A DNA stretch of 64,000 nucleotides, taken from contig LXQE01000154.1 of the NCBI GenBank assembly GCA_003326195.1, positions 80,771 to 144,770 on the forward strand, in the 5' to 3' direction. The position numbers and the translations under genes were made by a program. Positions 27,001-35,620 of the stretch are shown here, piece after piece; positions within the stretch are counted from its first letter, which is position 1, and each line of letters starts with the position of its first letter. The notes under the pieces are model-generated. The model was not told the DNA's origin, did not search any database, and was given only the letters and a program-made list of their open reading frames with translations. Source of the stretch: Nostoc punctiforme NIES-2108. GTDB lineage: Bacteria > Cyanobacteriota > Cyanobacteriia > Cyanobacteriales > Nostocaceae.

Positions 27001-29402
27001 TGCAAGCGAGAACTTTATTTGTAGTTAATTCCTTTGTCCGCCACTGGCAAGAACCACTCCAAAATACTATTCCTTCACTGCAAGCCGCATTTCAAATTGG
27101 GCGTGATACGGGTGATACCGAATACGCTGCATTTTGTGCCAATACATCCTCTATGCATTCCTATTTTTCTGGTCAAAATCTGGCTGAATTAGATAAATAT
27201 TTAGCTATTTACGGAGAAGCAATTCAGCAGTTTAAGAAAAAACCGATATTTATTCTCATTCAACTTTATCGCCAAGCAGTTGCTAATTTACAGGGCAAAA
27301 ATACTAATCCCTGTCAGTTGGTGGGGGAATTTTATGATGCAACGGCTATGTTAGCCCAGCATATCGAGAGTAACTATCGCACAGCTATTTTTTATATTTA
27401 TACTAATCACCTAACGCTGAATTATTGGTTTGAAGATTATGCTACAGCTGTCAAAAATGCTGATTTAGCAATTCCTTATTTAGATGCAGTTGTGGCTTTA
27501 TATATTGTGGGATGGTTCCACTTTTATGACTCATTAGGACGACTAGCTTTAGCCTCTGTTGTCAGTGCGGCAGAACGTCAAAAGTTACTCCAGCGAGTAG
27601 CAGCAAACCAGAAAAAATTGCAAGTCTGGGCAAAATTTTCTCCTGTCAACTATACCCATAAATTGGCGCTAGTAGAAGCAGAATGGCATCGGGTGCATGG
27701 AGAATCTAGTCAGGCGATCGCCTATTACGATCGCGCCATTGCCTTAGCCCAAGAAAACCAGTATTTGAATGAAGCGGCTCTCGCCAATGAATTGACTGCG
27801 AAATTTTATCTAGCCCAGAACAAATCCAAGATCGCCCAAGTTTATCTGCAAGAAGCCCGCTATCTTTATTTGCAGTGGGGAGCGATCGCTAAGGTAAAAG
27901 ATTTAGAAGCCAAGTATCCCCAACTTTTAACGCGCATTCTAGAAAAAACTGTTAACTCAACTTTATCAACCACTACTTCTAACCCGACTGGCCTCACAAG
28001 TACCAGTCGCTCAGAATCATTGGATTTGGTGACAGTTATCAAAGCTTCTCAAACCCTTTCCGAAGAAATTCAGCTAGATAAACTTTTATCTAACTTAATG
28101 CGGATTTTAATGGAAAACGCCGGGGCGCAACGAGGATTTTTGTTGTTGTCAACCAAAGGTAAATTTCTAATTGAAGCTCAGGGAACCGTTGGTGAGAATA
28201 CTATTCAGGTATTGGAATCACTCAGTATTGAAAATAACCAAATTCTCTCGACTGCGATCGTTAACTATGTGATTCGCACTAAAACTAATGTAGTTCTAAA
28301 CGATGCCATCAACGAAGCAGTAGGGATTGGGGAATTCATCAAAGATCCCTACATTCGCCAATACCAACCGCGATCGATTCTGTGTACTCCCTTAATTAAC
28401 CAAGGAAAGTTAGCAGGAATTGTCTATTTAGAAAATAACTTGACAACAGGAGCATTTACCCCAGATCGTTTGGAGTTGCTCAACTTACTTTCAGCACAAG
28501 CAGCTATTTCCATTGAAAATGCCCGTTTGTATACAGATTTAGCCGCACTCAACAAGGCTTATGAGCGCTTTGTCCCGCGTCAATTTCTGCAATTTCTCAA
28601 TAAGCAAAGCATTATAGATGTGCAATTAGGCGATCAGGTGCAGCGAGAAATGTCAGTCTTATTTACCGACATTCGCGCCTTCACCACCCTTTCCGAAAGT
28701 ATGACTCCCGCCGAAAATTTCCGATTTATTAACTCCTATCTCAGTCGTATGGAGCCAATCATTCTGGAAAACAATGGCTTTATCGACAAATATATTGGTG
28801 ATGCCATCATGGCCTTGTTTGCAGGAGATGCCGATGATGCCGTACAAGCGGGAATTGCCATGTTGCAGACATTAACAACCTACAACGAAAAACGTCAAAC
28901 CAAGGGTTACTCACCAATTCAAATTGGCATTGGGATTAATACTGGTTCGCTAATTTTGGGGACAGTCGGCGGGTTGAATCGCATGGATAGCACAGTGATT
29001 AGTGATGCGGTTAATCTAGCAGCGCGAATTGAAGGATTGACCAAAACATTCAACGCCCCACTCCTAATTACCGACCAAACTTTTGAGCGCTTACAAAATC
29101 GCGATCGCTATGGTATTCGTGTAGTTGGTCAGGTAAAGGTGAAGGGTAAAACGAATGCTGTGACTGTTCATGAAGTGTTTGCAGCCGATCCCCAAAAAGT
29201 TAGTGCAGGTAAAACAGCGACTTTAGAAGTATTTGCGTCAGCATTAGCGTGTTACGAACAACAAGAATTTGCCGCAGCAGCCAAATATTTTCAAGATTGC
29301 TTGCAGCAAAACCCGTGGGATCAAGTTGCGCAGATATATCTTGAGCGCTGTCATCCGGGAAAAGAAATAGCATCAATTTTTACTGAGGCGGTTAAATTTT
29401 AA
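24042..29402 (+). CDS. Giant Ser/Thr kinase - AAA ATPase - GAF - class III nucleotide cyclase
   Basis: 1786-aa cytoplasmic signalling protein. A kinase domain covers residues 1-270, with VVLKVLW lysine, catalytic HKDINPAN (H126, D128) and DFG at 147-149. A P-loop ATPase follows with Walker A GYSGIGKS at 328-335 and Walker B VMFLDDLQW near 460. A long helical repeat region (about 700-1310) leads to a GAF domain (about 1345-1490). The C-terminal cyclase domain has metal-binding D1543 (FTDIR) and D1587 (DKYIGDAIMALF) and the late motif ISDAVNLAARIE, so it appears active and adenylate-type (Lys in DKYIGD). The N-terminal layout is that of cyanobacterial HstK proteins, which normally end in a histidine kinase; here a cyclase replaces it. 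The activating signal is unknown. Confidence 0.9.
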   Translation: MIALEGYQVLTELHTSPNSQVYRGYRELDRQPVVLKVLWQEYPSPEAIARFKLEYDLTRRAQAPGIIQAYDLKKYQNTLVLVLEDFGGQPLRELLNQSPLPLEDFLQLAIQVAAALEEIHQQQIIHKDINPANILLNPTTQQTKIIDFGIATLLSRENPTLRNLNVLEGTLAYISPEQTGRMNRSIDYRTDFYSLGVTFYELLTQHLPFISDDPVELVHSHIAKQPIPPDQINPQIPPALSQIVMKLLEKTAETRYQSAFGLQADLEQCLEMLHTTGQIPLFELGQHDRSGRFQIPQKLYGREAEVANLLAAFERASHGQSEVMLIAGYSGIGKSALVQEIYKPITQQRGYFISGKFDQFQRNIPYSSLIQAFQALIRQLLTTSEAEITTWRKKLLDALGVNGQVIIEVIAEVELIIGQQPPVIELSPKEAQSRFNLVLQNFIKVFTQKEHPLVMFLDDLQWADSASLQLIQLLMSQADSQYLLLIGAYRDNEVDKSHPLWTTIASLEQAGVAIHELTLTPLALPEIQQLLSDTLNNADLADVTPLAELLQQKTNGNPFFMNEFLKSLYAEELLQFNFTQRQWQWQLAKIQAAQITDNVVELMALKIQKLPVATQEALKLAACIGNSFDLHTLAIASSKSLADVAAQLWEAVQTGLILPQGNDYQLLQVADLEVKALTNLDVVYKFLHDRVQQAAYSLISTDQKQAVHLQIGQLLLQGITPQKQEERIFDIVNQLNFGINLITDPQQRQKLAQLNLTAGNKAKASAAYQPALDYLTMGINSLAASCWRQQYQLALALHTAAAEAAYLGGDFERMDALTDEVLQKTRSTVDQVQVYAIKIQAAIARDQLLAASQLGLQVLQLLGIPLASNPGQPQIMLGLLKTKFALAGKQVHTLVDLPKLTHPTKLAAIRILASIASATYLAAPNVFPLTVFKQVEISAKYGNAAESAFAYATYGLILCGVVGDLQGGYKFGELALKVLDRFNAKHLQARTLFVVNSFVRHWQEPLQNTIPSLQAAFQIGRDTGDTEYAAFCANTSSMHSYFSGQNLAELDKYLAIYGEAIQQFKKKPIFILIQLYRQAVANLQGKNTNPCQLVGEFYDATAMLAQHIESNYRTAIFYIYTNHLTLNYWFEDYATAVKNADLAIPYLDAVVALYIVGWFHFYDSLGRLALASVVSAAERQKLLQRVAANQKKLQVWAKFSPVNYTHKLALVEAEWHRVHGESSQAIAYYDRAIALAQENQYLNEAALANELTAKFYLAQNKSKIAQVYLQEARYLYLQWGAIAKVKDLEAKYPQLLTRILEKTVNSTLSTTTSNPTGLTSTSRSESLDLVTVIKASQTLSEEIQLDKLLSNLMRILMENAGAQRGFLLLSTKGKFLIEAQGTVGENTIQVLESLSIENNQILSTAIVNYVIRTKTNVVLNDAINEAVGIGEFIKDPYIRQYQPRSILCTPLINQGKLAGIVYLENNLTTGAFTPDRLELLNLLSAQAAISIENARLYTDLAALNKAYERFVPRQFLQFLNKQSIIDVQLGDQVQREMSVLFTDIRAFTTLSESMTPAENFRFINSYLSRMEPIILENNGFIDKYIGDAIMALFAGDADDAVQAGIAMLQTLTTYNEKRQTKGYSPIQIGIGINTGSLILGTVGGLNRMDSTVISDAVNLAARIEGLTKTFNAPLLITDQTFERLQNRDRYGIRVVGQVKVKGKTNAVTVHEVFAADPQKVSAGKTATLEVFASALACYEQQEFAAAAKYFQDCLQQNPWDQVAQIYLERCHPGKEIASIFTEAVKF

Positions 29403-29453
29403 GGGATTTACCATACTGATTGCTGACTAAATGATAGAAGTACTCAGTAATTA

Positions 29454-29542
29454 ATTACCCCCCTTAATCCCCCCGATGCATTGGGGGGAGACCAGAAATC
29501 TAGTTCCCTCCCCAATACATACGGGGAGGGTTAGGGTGGGGT
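29454..29542 (-). repeat. CCCCACCCTAACCCTCCCC hairpin repeat, reverse copy
   Basis: Reads AATTACCCCCCTTAATCCCC through GGGGAGGGTTAGGGTGGGGT, the reverse complement of the copies at 17363, 23206 and 33574. Here it follows the cyclase-kinase gene by about 50 bases. Confidence 0.85.
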
Positions 29543-29600
29543 AAAACCCAATACATACAGTTCAGTTAAGGCTAAAACTCTTTGCCAAAGTCAATTTTTT

Positions 29601-29643
29601 TAACGAACCGCAAAGGACGCAGAGGACGCAAAGATAAGAAAGA
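29601..29643 (+). repeat. Dispersed repeat 'ACGAACCGCAAAGG', copy 3
   Basis: TAACGAACCGCAAAGGACGC followed by AGAGGACGCAAAGATAAG; same family as 1511-1550 and 61333-61378. Confidence 0.78.
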
Positions 29644-29885
29644 AGTCATTAACTGAACCGTATTGGGGTAAAACCGTGATTTATCAGCTATTTCAGACTT
29701 GTGTATACACGGTAGCCCGTTATAGACAGTCTTTCAACTCAGCACTCTTCATAGTTGGATTCAAAAATCCTGAAAAAGCTGATGTTTGGACATTTGAGGG
29801 CAAAAACTCAATTTTTAAATTAAAACCTAATGTTATACCTAAAAGCAAAACATCAAATCAGAGTGCAAATCCAGGGTATCAATTA

Positions 29886-31904
29886 ATGAATCCTAAAATT
29901 CCCGAACCCCGATTTCCAGAGGCAGCAATGACTGCCAGCCGTCAGGAACTATCAAATTTACCGCTGAATACGATCTATGGGCATATACCGACAGATTTAT
30001 CTGGGCATCTGTTCATTATTGCTCCTGTAGGTAGTGTTGTTTCTGGGGGTTTACCCAATCCAAATGCAACCCACATTTTTAACGGTGATGGGATGATTTA
30101 CCGCTTAGACTGGCAAGACGGACAGGTTACTGCCAAGACGAAACTGGCACGTACACCTTGCTATTATGCAGATCAAGCAACTTTTAAAAATCTTGCTTAT
30201 CGCTCTCATCAATTTCGCGATCATGGGTTGTTACGCTTCTCCCCTTCCTTGGGCTTGCGAGATGAGGTAGATATTGCCTTTCTCGCCTTTAATACGGGTA
30301 AAGACAGCCAAGAGCGATTAATGATTACTTATGACGCTGGTCGTCCTTACGAAATTGATACCAGCAGTCTAGAAGTTGTTACCCCGGTGGGTGCTAACAC
30401 TGAGTGGAAACCGTTTTTACCTTTTTCCTATCCTTTTCCCCCTGTGTTGAGTACGTCTCACCCAACCTTTGATGGTTATACTAACGAAGTTTTTTTAGTT
30501 AACTATGGGCGATCGCTGAGTAATTTTCTCGAAAGTGCGCGTTTCATTTATGACCTCGAACAACTGCCCCAGGAATTCGAGCGACTGCTAAGTGCGATCG
30601 CTCAACTTTTAGACAACAATCCTTTGCGGATTCCTTTGGGAATGTTCTCGAAGTTTTCTCAAGGTGTCTGGCAACAATTGATTGGCTGGATTGAGAATTT
30701 GTTGGGAACTGCTATGCCAGATTTTGTTTATCTGTTGCAGTGGGATGGTGTCGGAAAACTCCAGCGCTGGCAGTTGATGCTGCCGGATGGTTCCCCGGTG
30801 CGAATTGAACAAAGTATGCATCAGTTGGCAGTTACCAAAGATTACGTAGTGCTGATGGACACTTCCCTGAAGATTGGCCCAGAACAAATCCTGAATAATC
30901 CCATTCCCGATAGTTTGGAAACTGAGCGCCTCCTGCGGCGATTACTGACGCGATCGCAGCAGCCCAATTCTCCCATTTACATTGTGCGTCGAGCTGACCT
31001 GAAGGCAGATGTGACTACTGTGGTAGTCCGCCCAGCCGTAATTCCTTTAGAAACAGTGCATTTTTTGACCGATTACGAAAACCCTGACGGTCAAATCACA
31101 ATGCATACTGCCCATCTCTGCGCTACAGATATCGCCGAATGGGTTCGCAAGTATGATATCTCAAAATTTGACGCTCCCAAATCTGCGCCTCTGTGGTTGG
31201 GAGGAATGCTGGCTAATGGGCAAATGGATGTCGGTCGTCTGGGTCGCTATCAAATAGACGGCGAGACAGGTCAGATTCGAGATGCTAAAGTAATTTACGA
31301 TACTCGCCGTCATTGGGGTATAGGGTTCTACGCTTGCCAGGAAAAGCTGGCCTCTGGATTGCCTCCGAAGCGGGTTGATAATATTTATTGGCAATCGCTC
31401 GGTTTTTGGCCAGAATTGCTGACTGAATTTATTTACAACTTGTACGAAGACTATCCCTATCGGGCTGTACCACTAAAAGAATTACTGCAACGAGAAGAAG
31501 CATTCAATCGCCCTTCTTCTTTGTTCCGGGTAGATACAATCAAAATGGAGGTAGCAGATTTTTATGATGCGCCCTCCGGTTACTTCATCAGTTCACCCCA
31601 GTTTGTACCGAGATTGAACAGCAATGGCAGTTCTACAGATGGCTATATCGTTTGTACGGTATTTGGGGGAAATAACAACGAAATTTGGATCTTCCAAGCC
31701 GATCAATTAGGGGCTGGGCCTATATGTAAGTTGAGCCATCCCCAACTGGATTTTGGCTTCACAATGCACACTACTTGGTTATCTGCGATCGCACCTCGCA
31801 CTGCTAATTACGATATCCCCGTGCGACAAGACTATGAATCGTTACTTAACCAGCCAGCCATTCAGCAATTATTCGCAGAAGCCGTTTATCCACATTTTCA
31901 GTAG
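29886..31904 (+). CDS. Carotenoid cleavage oxygenase (RPE65/ACO family)
   Basis: Non-heme iron dioxygenase that would split a carotenoid or apocarotenoid at a double bond; 672 aa, longer than the ~480-aa ACO type. The four iron-binding histidines can be placed by motif: H192 (STSHPTFDGY), H312 (SMHQLAVTKDYVVL), H407 or H410 (TMHTAHLCATD) and H628 (GFTMHTTWL), numbered from the ATG at 29886. The usual N-terminal HIFNGDGMIYRLDW motif is also present. I chose 29886 because the 70 in-frame residues before it cross repeat DNA. It is followed 53 bases later by an FAD enzyme on the same strand and both may act on one carotenoid product (inference). Confidence 0.87.
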   Translation: MNPKIPEPRFPEAAMTASRQELSNLPLNTIYGHIPTDLSGHLFIIAPVGSVVSGGLPNPNATHIFNGDGMIYRLDWQDGQVTAKTKLARTPCYYADQATFKNLAYRSHQFRDHGLLRFSPSLGLRDEVDIAFLAFNTGKDSQERLMITYDAGRPYEIDTSSLEVVTPVGANTEWKPFLPFSYPFPPVLSTSHPTFDGYTNEVFLVNYGRSLSNFLESARFIYDLEQLPQEFERLLSAIAQLLDNNPLRIPLGMFSKFSQGVWQQLIGWIENLLGTAMPDFVYLLQWDGVGKLQRWQLMLPDGSPVRIEQSMHQLAVTKDYVVLMDTSLKIGPEQILNNPIPDSLETERLLRRLLTRSQQPNSPIYIVRRADLKADVTTVVVRPAVIPLETVHFLTDYENPDGQITMHTAHLCATDIAEWVRKYDISKFDAPKSAPLWLGGMLANGQMDVGRLGRYQIDGETGQIRDAKVIYDTRRHWGIGFYACQEKLASGLPPKRVDNIYWQSLGFWPELLTEFIYNLYEDYPYRAVPLKELLQREEAFNRPSSLFRVDTIKMEVADFYDAPSGYFISSPQFVPRLNSNGSSTDGYIVCTVFGGNNNEIWIFQADQLGAGPICKLSHPQLDFGFTMHTTWLSAIAPRTANYDIPVRQDYESLLNQPAIQQLFAEAVYPHFQ

Positions 31905-31957
31905 AAATTGCGATTTGGCAAAGAGCATATACATATATATTAGGAGATTTTAAAAGC

Positions 31958-33397
31958 GTGAATGTAAGGAACAGTAACGTTTCTACCTTCTGCCTCCTAC
32001 TAATCGCAGCATTCTCAAACCAGGGCACATTACTAACTAAGAATCAACAGTGTATGACTAAAGTATCTAAAGATGCACGAATTTGTATTGTCGGAGCGGG
32101 AGCAGCCGGGTTATCTACGGCTTACTTTTTGAAAAAGCAAGGCTACCGCAACGTACTTGTCCTAGAAAAAGCTGGACGGGTAGGGGGATTGTGTTGTTCG
32201 ATTACCTATAATTCCCGTTCCTTTGATTTGGGAGCAAATTATCTCACCCCTGCCTACAAAGAAGTCCTAAAAATGGCTGAAGAAGTCGGCGCTCAACTTT
32301 ACAGTGAAGGGCCAGGGCAAGTCTACAACCCTTTTAAATCTCAACCGGGACAACCTGCCTACACCTCAATTATGAATGCCGTTACCGAGGGAACTGACCC
32401 AGTAACGTTTTTGGCAGCCGTTGGACGTTATTGGTGGGAGCGTCTTTTGCTAGAGCCAATTATTTCCGTTCCTGGGTTTGCCGGTATCAGTCAACATCCC
32501 GAACTCACTCAACCTTTTTCCCAGTGGTTAGCAGAGAAAAATTTGTCATGTCTGGCAACTTTATTTGAAATTCCCATTACTGCGATGGGCTATGGCTATT
32601 TAAACGAAATCCCTGCTGCCTATGCCTTAAAATACATGACCCTAGAAACCTTTGGGACTTTAGTTACTTACGGTGCAGATATGCGCTGCGGTTGGCCTAA
32701 ACGGTTTACTGATGGTTTCCAACGCTTCTGGGAGCGTGTTGCTTGGGGACTAAATGTCCGCTTGAATATTGACATCAAGGAAATCAAACGTGGGGCAATT
32801 ACACGAGTGCGGTTGACTGAGCAAGAGCAGATTCTTGACAAGATTGTTACCCATGAAGAAGTTTTAGAATTTGACTATCTGGTTTTAGCTTGTCCGTTAA
32901 CGCTGAATGTCCTCAACACCTTTCTCGATTTGTCGTCAGCAGAAAAAGACCTATTTGAGCAGATTATTCTCAATCCCTACAGTTTGATTACCTATCTGAT
33001 TCCCGAACTGGAAATGCCAACCCCGGTAACTAATGTCATTCCCTTAAATGTGGTGGGGAATCCCTGGTTTATCGCTCAACAGTTTGCTGACAATGACCTG
33101 ATTGCCTTTTACACTCGCCTAGATCGTGAGGGAAAAATCACTAAAGCAGATGTTCTCCAAGGTATTCAAAAGACATTAGAGAATTTGGGAGTGCGAGTAG
33201 ATGATGATTACTACACCTACGATAAGTGGCCTTACTTTCCTCACGTTACCTCAGAGGTCATGCAAGCGGGATTTTACGATCGCTTAGAAGCCCTGCAAGG
33301 TCAACGCAAGACCTTCTATGTGGGAGGATTATTGAATTTTGAATTGGTTGAGACTATTGTGGAGTATTCAAAAAGTTTAGTCGAGAAGAACTTTTAG
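31958..33397 (+). CDS. FAD-dependent amine-oxidase/desaturase-like oxidoreductase
   Basis: 479-aa flavoprotein. Rossmann motif ARICIVGAGAAGLSTAYFL with VLEKAGRVGG downstream identifies the amine oxidase/phytoene desaturase-like superfamily; a C-terminal FYVGGLLNFELVETIVEYS fits its second FAD contact. A GTG at 31958 has AGGAG 11 bases ahead and adds a 32-residue hydrophobic leader (STFCLLLIAAFSN) that could be a signal peptide; the alternative ATG at 32054 begins just before the Rossmann motif and gives the usual length. The region around 31950-32040 should be checked. Adjacent to the carotenoid oxygenase and probably in one operon. Confidence 0.8.
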   Translation: MNVRNSNVSTFCLLLIAAFSNQGTLLTKNQQCMTKVSKDARICIVGAGAAGLSTAYFLKKQGYRNVLVLEKAGRVGGLCCSITYNSRSFDLGANYLTPAYKEVLKMAEEVGAQLYSEGPGQVYNPFKSQPGQPAYTSIMNAVTEGTDPVTFLAAVGRYWWERLLLEPIISVPGFAGISQHPELTQPFSQWLAEKNLSCLATLFEIPITAMGYGYLNEIPAAYALKYMTLETFGTLVTYGADMRCGWPKRFTDGFQRFWERVAWGLNVRLNIDIKEIKRGAITRVRLTEQEQILDKIVTHEEVLEFDYLVLACPLTLNVLNTFLDLSSAEKDLFEQIILNPYSLITYLIPELEMPTPVTNVIPLNVVGNPWFIAQQFADNDLIAFYTRLDREGKITKADVLQGIQKTLENLGVRVDDDYYTYDKWPYFPHVTSEVMQAGFYDRLEALQGQRKTFYVGGLLNFELVETIVEYSKSLVEKNF

Positions 33398-33573
33398 TCT
33401 AGAAAACTTCTTTCTCCCTTGAAGTAAATAGACTTCTTGCATCTATAGCAATTCTCAATTGCGTGAAATACAGACCTAGCAGCCCCTTAAGAGCTAGCGT
33501 AAGCCTCTCTCGCCTCTCTCCTAAAAGGCTACGGTGTACATACAAGTCTGAAATAGCTGATTAATAAGTGTTT

Positions 33574-33662
33574 TACCCCACCCTAACCCTCCCCGATGCA
33601 TTGGGGAGGGAACTAGATTCCTGTTTCCCCCCAATGCATCGGGGGGATTAAGGGGGGTAATT
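33574..33662 (+). repeat. CCCCACCCTAACCCTCCCC hairpin repeat, copy
   Basis: ACCCCACCCTAACCCTCCCC, two stem-loops around GATGCATTGG and CAATGCATCG, ending GGGGGGTAATT, then CACACGGTAGCC. It lies between the convergent FAD enzyme and photolyase-domain genes. Confidence 0.87.
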
Positions 33663-33684
33663 CGACTTCTGCGCACACGGTAGC

Positions 33685-34113
33685 CTAAAAGGAGAGCTTT
33701 TGATAAACATAATTTTGAGCCACTTTCCAGTAGCGCGAGAAGCGTTTCAAGTCGATATAGCCGTCATAGTCAAAAAATGGTTCTACCTCTAGCACTTCCA
33801 CTGCTATAGAAGGCTTCATTTGATTACAGATATCATCAAATCGGGGACTGGGACTATCGGCTGTGACAACTAAATTAGCATCATTTTCTTGAGCAAAAGC
33901 TAAAATTTCTTGTGCCACATTGCCACGGCGGATAACAACAGGTAACTCTAGCAAACATTCGTAGATAAAAGTCAGACGTTTAAGACTCAATTGCCATTCC
34001 TCTATCAAAGCCTCGTCCCAAACCCAGATAGCTGGGGCATCAGGATATTTTTGCAAAGTGGGATTATTTGGACTGAGGCAATCTCCATGCACCCAAACAA
34101 TTGGTTTATTCAT
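33685..34113 (-). CDS. Stand-alone photolyase-like N-terminal alpha/beta domain
   Basis: 142-aa protein resembling the antenna-binding Rossmann half of DNA photolyases: an opening strand IVWVHGDCLSPNNPTL in place of the usual VWFRxDLRLxDN, then RLTFIYECLLELPVVIRRG and LAFAQENDANLVVTADS, which line up with the photolyase segment containing the antenna loop. Its ATG overlaps the TGA of the upstream FAD-domain gene by 4 bases (34110-34113), so the halves are translationally coupled and probably assemble. Gene order is C-terminal half first, N-terminal half second. The residual similarity is moderate, and a paralogous role is possible. Confidence 0.6.
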   Translation of the reverse strand: MNKPIVWVHGDCLSPNNPTLQKYPDAPAIWVWDEALIEEWQLSLKRLTFIYECLLELPVVIRRGNVAQEILAFAQENDANLVVTADSPSPRFDDICNQMKPSIAVEVLEVEPFFDYDGYIDLKRFSRYWKVAQNYVYQKLSF

Positions 34114-34973
34114 TTTTTACCTTTCTTTCCACGCTGCCAACTTTGGCTATTAGGTTGTTTGCTAAATTCGCCTTTAGGAAAAAGTCGCTGTTCTAATTCT
34201 TCATAACTGCCTTCAAAATCACAATGACCGTAAAGCGGACATTTCTGGCAATAAAGGCTTTTAGTGTAGCGTTCTAAGTTTTCACGGTTGAAAAAATACG
34301 GTTTCTGACTAAAGGTGCTAGCAACCCACTGCCATGACATATTATTACTAGCAGGATCTCCATCTAAAAGGTGTTCGAGAAACCACTTGGCTCCTGCTTG
34401 CCAACGAATACGCCGCCAATGGACAATATAAGCCGCTAGCCACATTCGGGCGTGGTTATGTAAATAGCCAGTTTCTCTCAAATCACGACTGAAACTGTCA
34501 ATGCAAACCCTGCCTGTAATTCCTTCTCTAATATCTTGTGGCAATTCGGATGCATATTCGCTCACAGTGTAACCAGTTTTGTACTCTTCCTGGTCTTGCC
34601 AGATTTCATCCCCTAACTTCATATACAACCGTTGCCAGTAGTCGCGCCAACCTAACTCGTTAATTAGTTTCGTAGCATCATCTTGGTGTTGTACCTGGTC
34701 AATAACATAATCTCGAATTTCTCGCAAACTCAAAACGCCATAGCGGATGTAAGGTGAAAGACGCGTGACTGCGCCTGCGAAGAAATTACGTGTTTGGGCG
34801 TAACGAAGGGGATCAATTTTTTGCAGCGCTTTTTGTGCCGCTTTGCGTCCCCCCAAAGTTTCGCTGATGTGGTCATCGCGTTCTGCTACACCAGGGAATT
34901 GTTCGCGCAGGTAGGCTACCAACTCATCGCGGTTAGTAAATTGGCGTTGCATATCTTTAGGCATTGTCAGCAA
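34110..34973 (-). CDS. Stand-alone photolyase/cryptochrome FAD-binding domain
   Basis: 287-aa protein equal to the FAD-binding half of photolyases. Motifs in order: TRLSPYIRYGVLSLREI, LGWRDYWQRLYM, TGYLHNHARMWLAAYIVHW, HLLDGDPASNNMSWQWVAST with the active-site Asn and Met region. The C-terminal end has YCQKCPLYGHCDF, three closely spaced cysteines not usual in class I photolyases, which might bind metal or an Fe-S cluster with another cysteine. The N-terminal antenna domain is missing and is encoded by the overlapping next gene. Light-driven pyrimidine dimer repair or photosensing is inferred. Confidence 0.8.
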   Translation of the reverse strand: MLTMPKDMQRQFTNRDELVAYLREQFPGVAERDDHISETLGGRKAAQKALQKIDPLRYAQTRNFFAGAVTRLSPYIRYGVLSLREIRDYVIDQVQHQDDATKLINELGWRDYWQRLYMKLGDEIWQDQEEYKTGYTVSEYASELPQDIREGITGRVCIDSFSRDLRETGYLHNHARMWLAAYIVHWRRIRWQAGAKWFLEHLLDGDPASNNMSWQWVASTFSQKPYFFNRENLERYTKSLYCQKCPLYGHCDFEGSYEELEQRLFPKGEFSKQPNSQSWQRGKKGKK

Positions 34974-35067
34974 ATATGAATAGTTAGGTGCGATCGCTCA
35001 ATACATATATGTACAATTCTAAAGCGATATCTACAACAGGCCACGCCTACACAATCTCTCTCACTCC

Positions 35068-35547
35068 ATGAGCAACATTCCCCAAGTCGGACAACCAGCA
35101 CCAGATTTCTCCACTCTTGACCAAAATGGCAACTCAGTCACTCTCGACGACCTCAGCAGTCAGTGGGTTGTCCTCTACTTCTACCCCAAAGATGACACAC
35201 CGGGCTGTACTACCGAAGCGAAAGATTTCACCGACTTGTATCAAGACTTCAGCGCACTAGGAGCGAAAATTTTAGGCGTAAGTCCAGATTTGGGTAAGTC
35301 CCATTGTAAATTTATCAGCAAACATAACTTGTCAATCACCCTTTTAAGTGACCCAGAACATCTTTTAATCGAAGCCTACGGCGCTTGGCGGTTAAAAAAG
35401 TTTATGGGCAAAGAATATATGGGTGTTGCTCGGTCAACTTTTCTAATTTCATCTGATAGAATTATTGTCTATACTTGGCCCAACGTAAAAACCAAAGGTC
35501 ATGCTCAAGCAGTTTTAACTAAATTGCGAGAATTAGCAACCACTTAA
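35068..35547 (+). CDS. Peroxiredoxin, PrxQ/BCP type
   Basis: 159-aa thiol peroxidase that reduces hydroperoxides with thioredoxin as donor. Peroxidatic Cys47 in DTPGCTTEAKDF. The second cysteine five residues later found in alpha-type PrxQ is absent; Cys80 (KSHCKF) sits where beta-type PrxQ enzymes place the resolving cysteine, so an internal disulphide C47-C80 is likely. FYPKDDTPGC and the late RSTFLI strand are intact. No signal peptide. Likely monocistronic. Confidence 0.9.
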   Translation: MSNIPQVGQPAPDFSTLDQNGNSVTLDDLSSQWVVLYFYPKDDTPGCTTEAKDFTDLYQDFSALGAKILGVSPDLGKSHCKFISKHNLSITLLSDPEHLLIEAYGAWRLKKFMGKEYMGVARSTFLISSDRIIVYTWPNVKTKGHAQAVLTKLRELATT

Positions 35548-35620
35548 TGCGACTGGATGCTAGAAACTGCTAGCGTGATAATTAAAGTCAGAAATTAGAC
35601 TTTTCGCAGTTGAAATAAAC

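Larger units (their letters stand above)
29403..29885. other. 483-bp repeat-filled spacer
   Basis: Holds the reverse-oriented hairpin repeat (29454-29542), the ACGAACCGCAAAGG repeat (29601-29643) and a TGTATACACGGTAGCC segment (29701-29716). An in-frame extension of the next gene runs back to 29676 across the last of these, but it looks like read-through of spacer rather than protein. Confidence 0.6.

Noticed and set aside
29676..29885. 70-residue N-terminal extension of the carotenoid oxygenase
   Set aside because: It crosses the TGTATACACGGTAGCC repeat segment and shows no family similarity; the start at 29886 is preferred.
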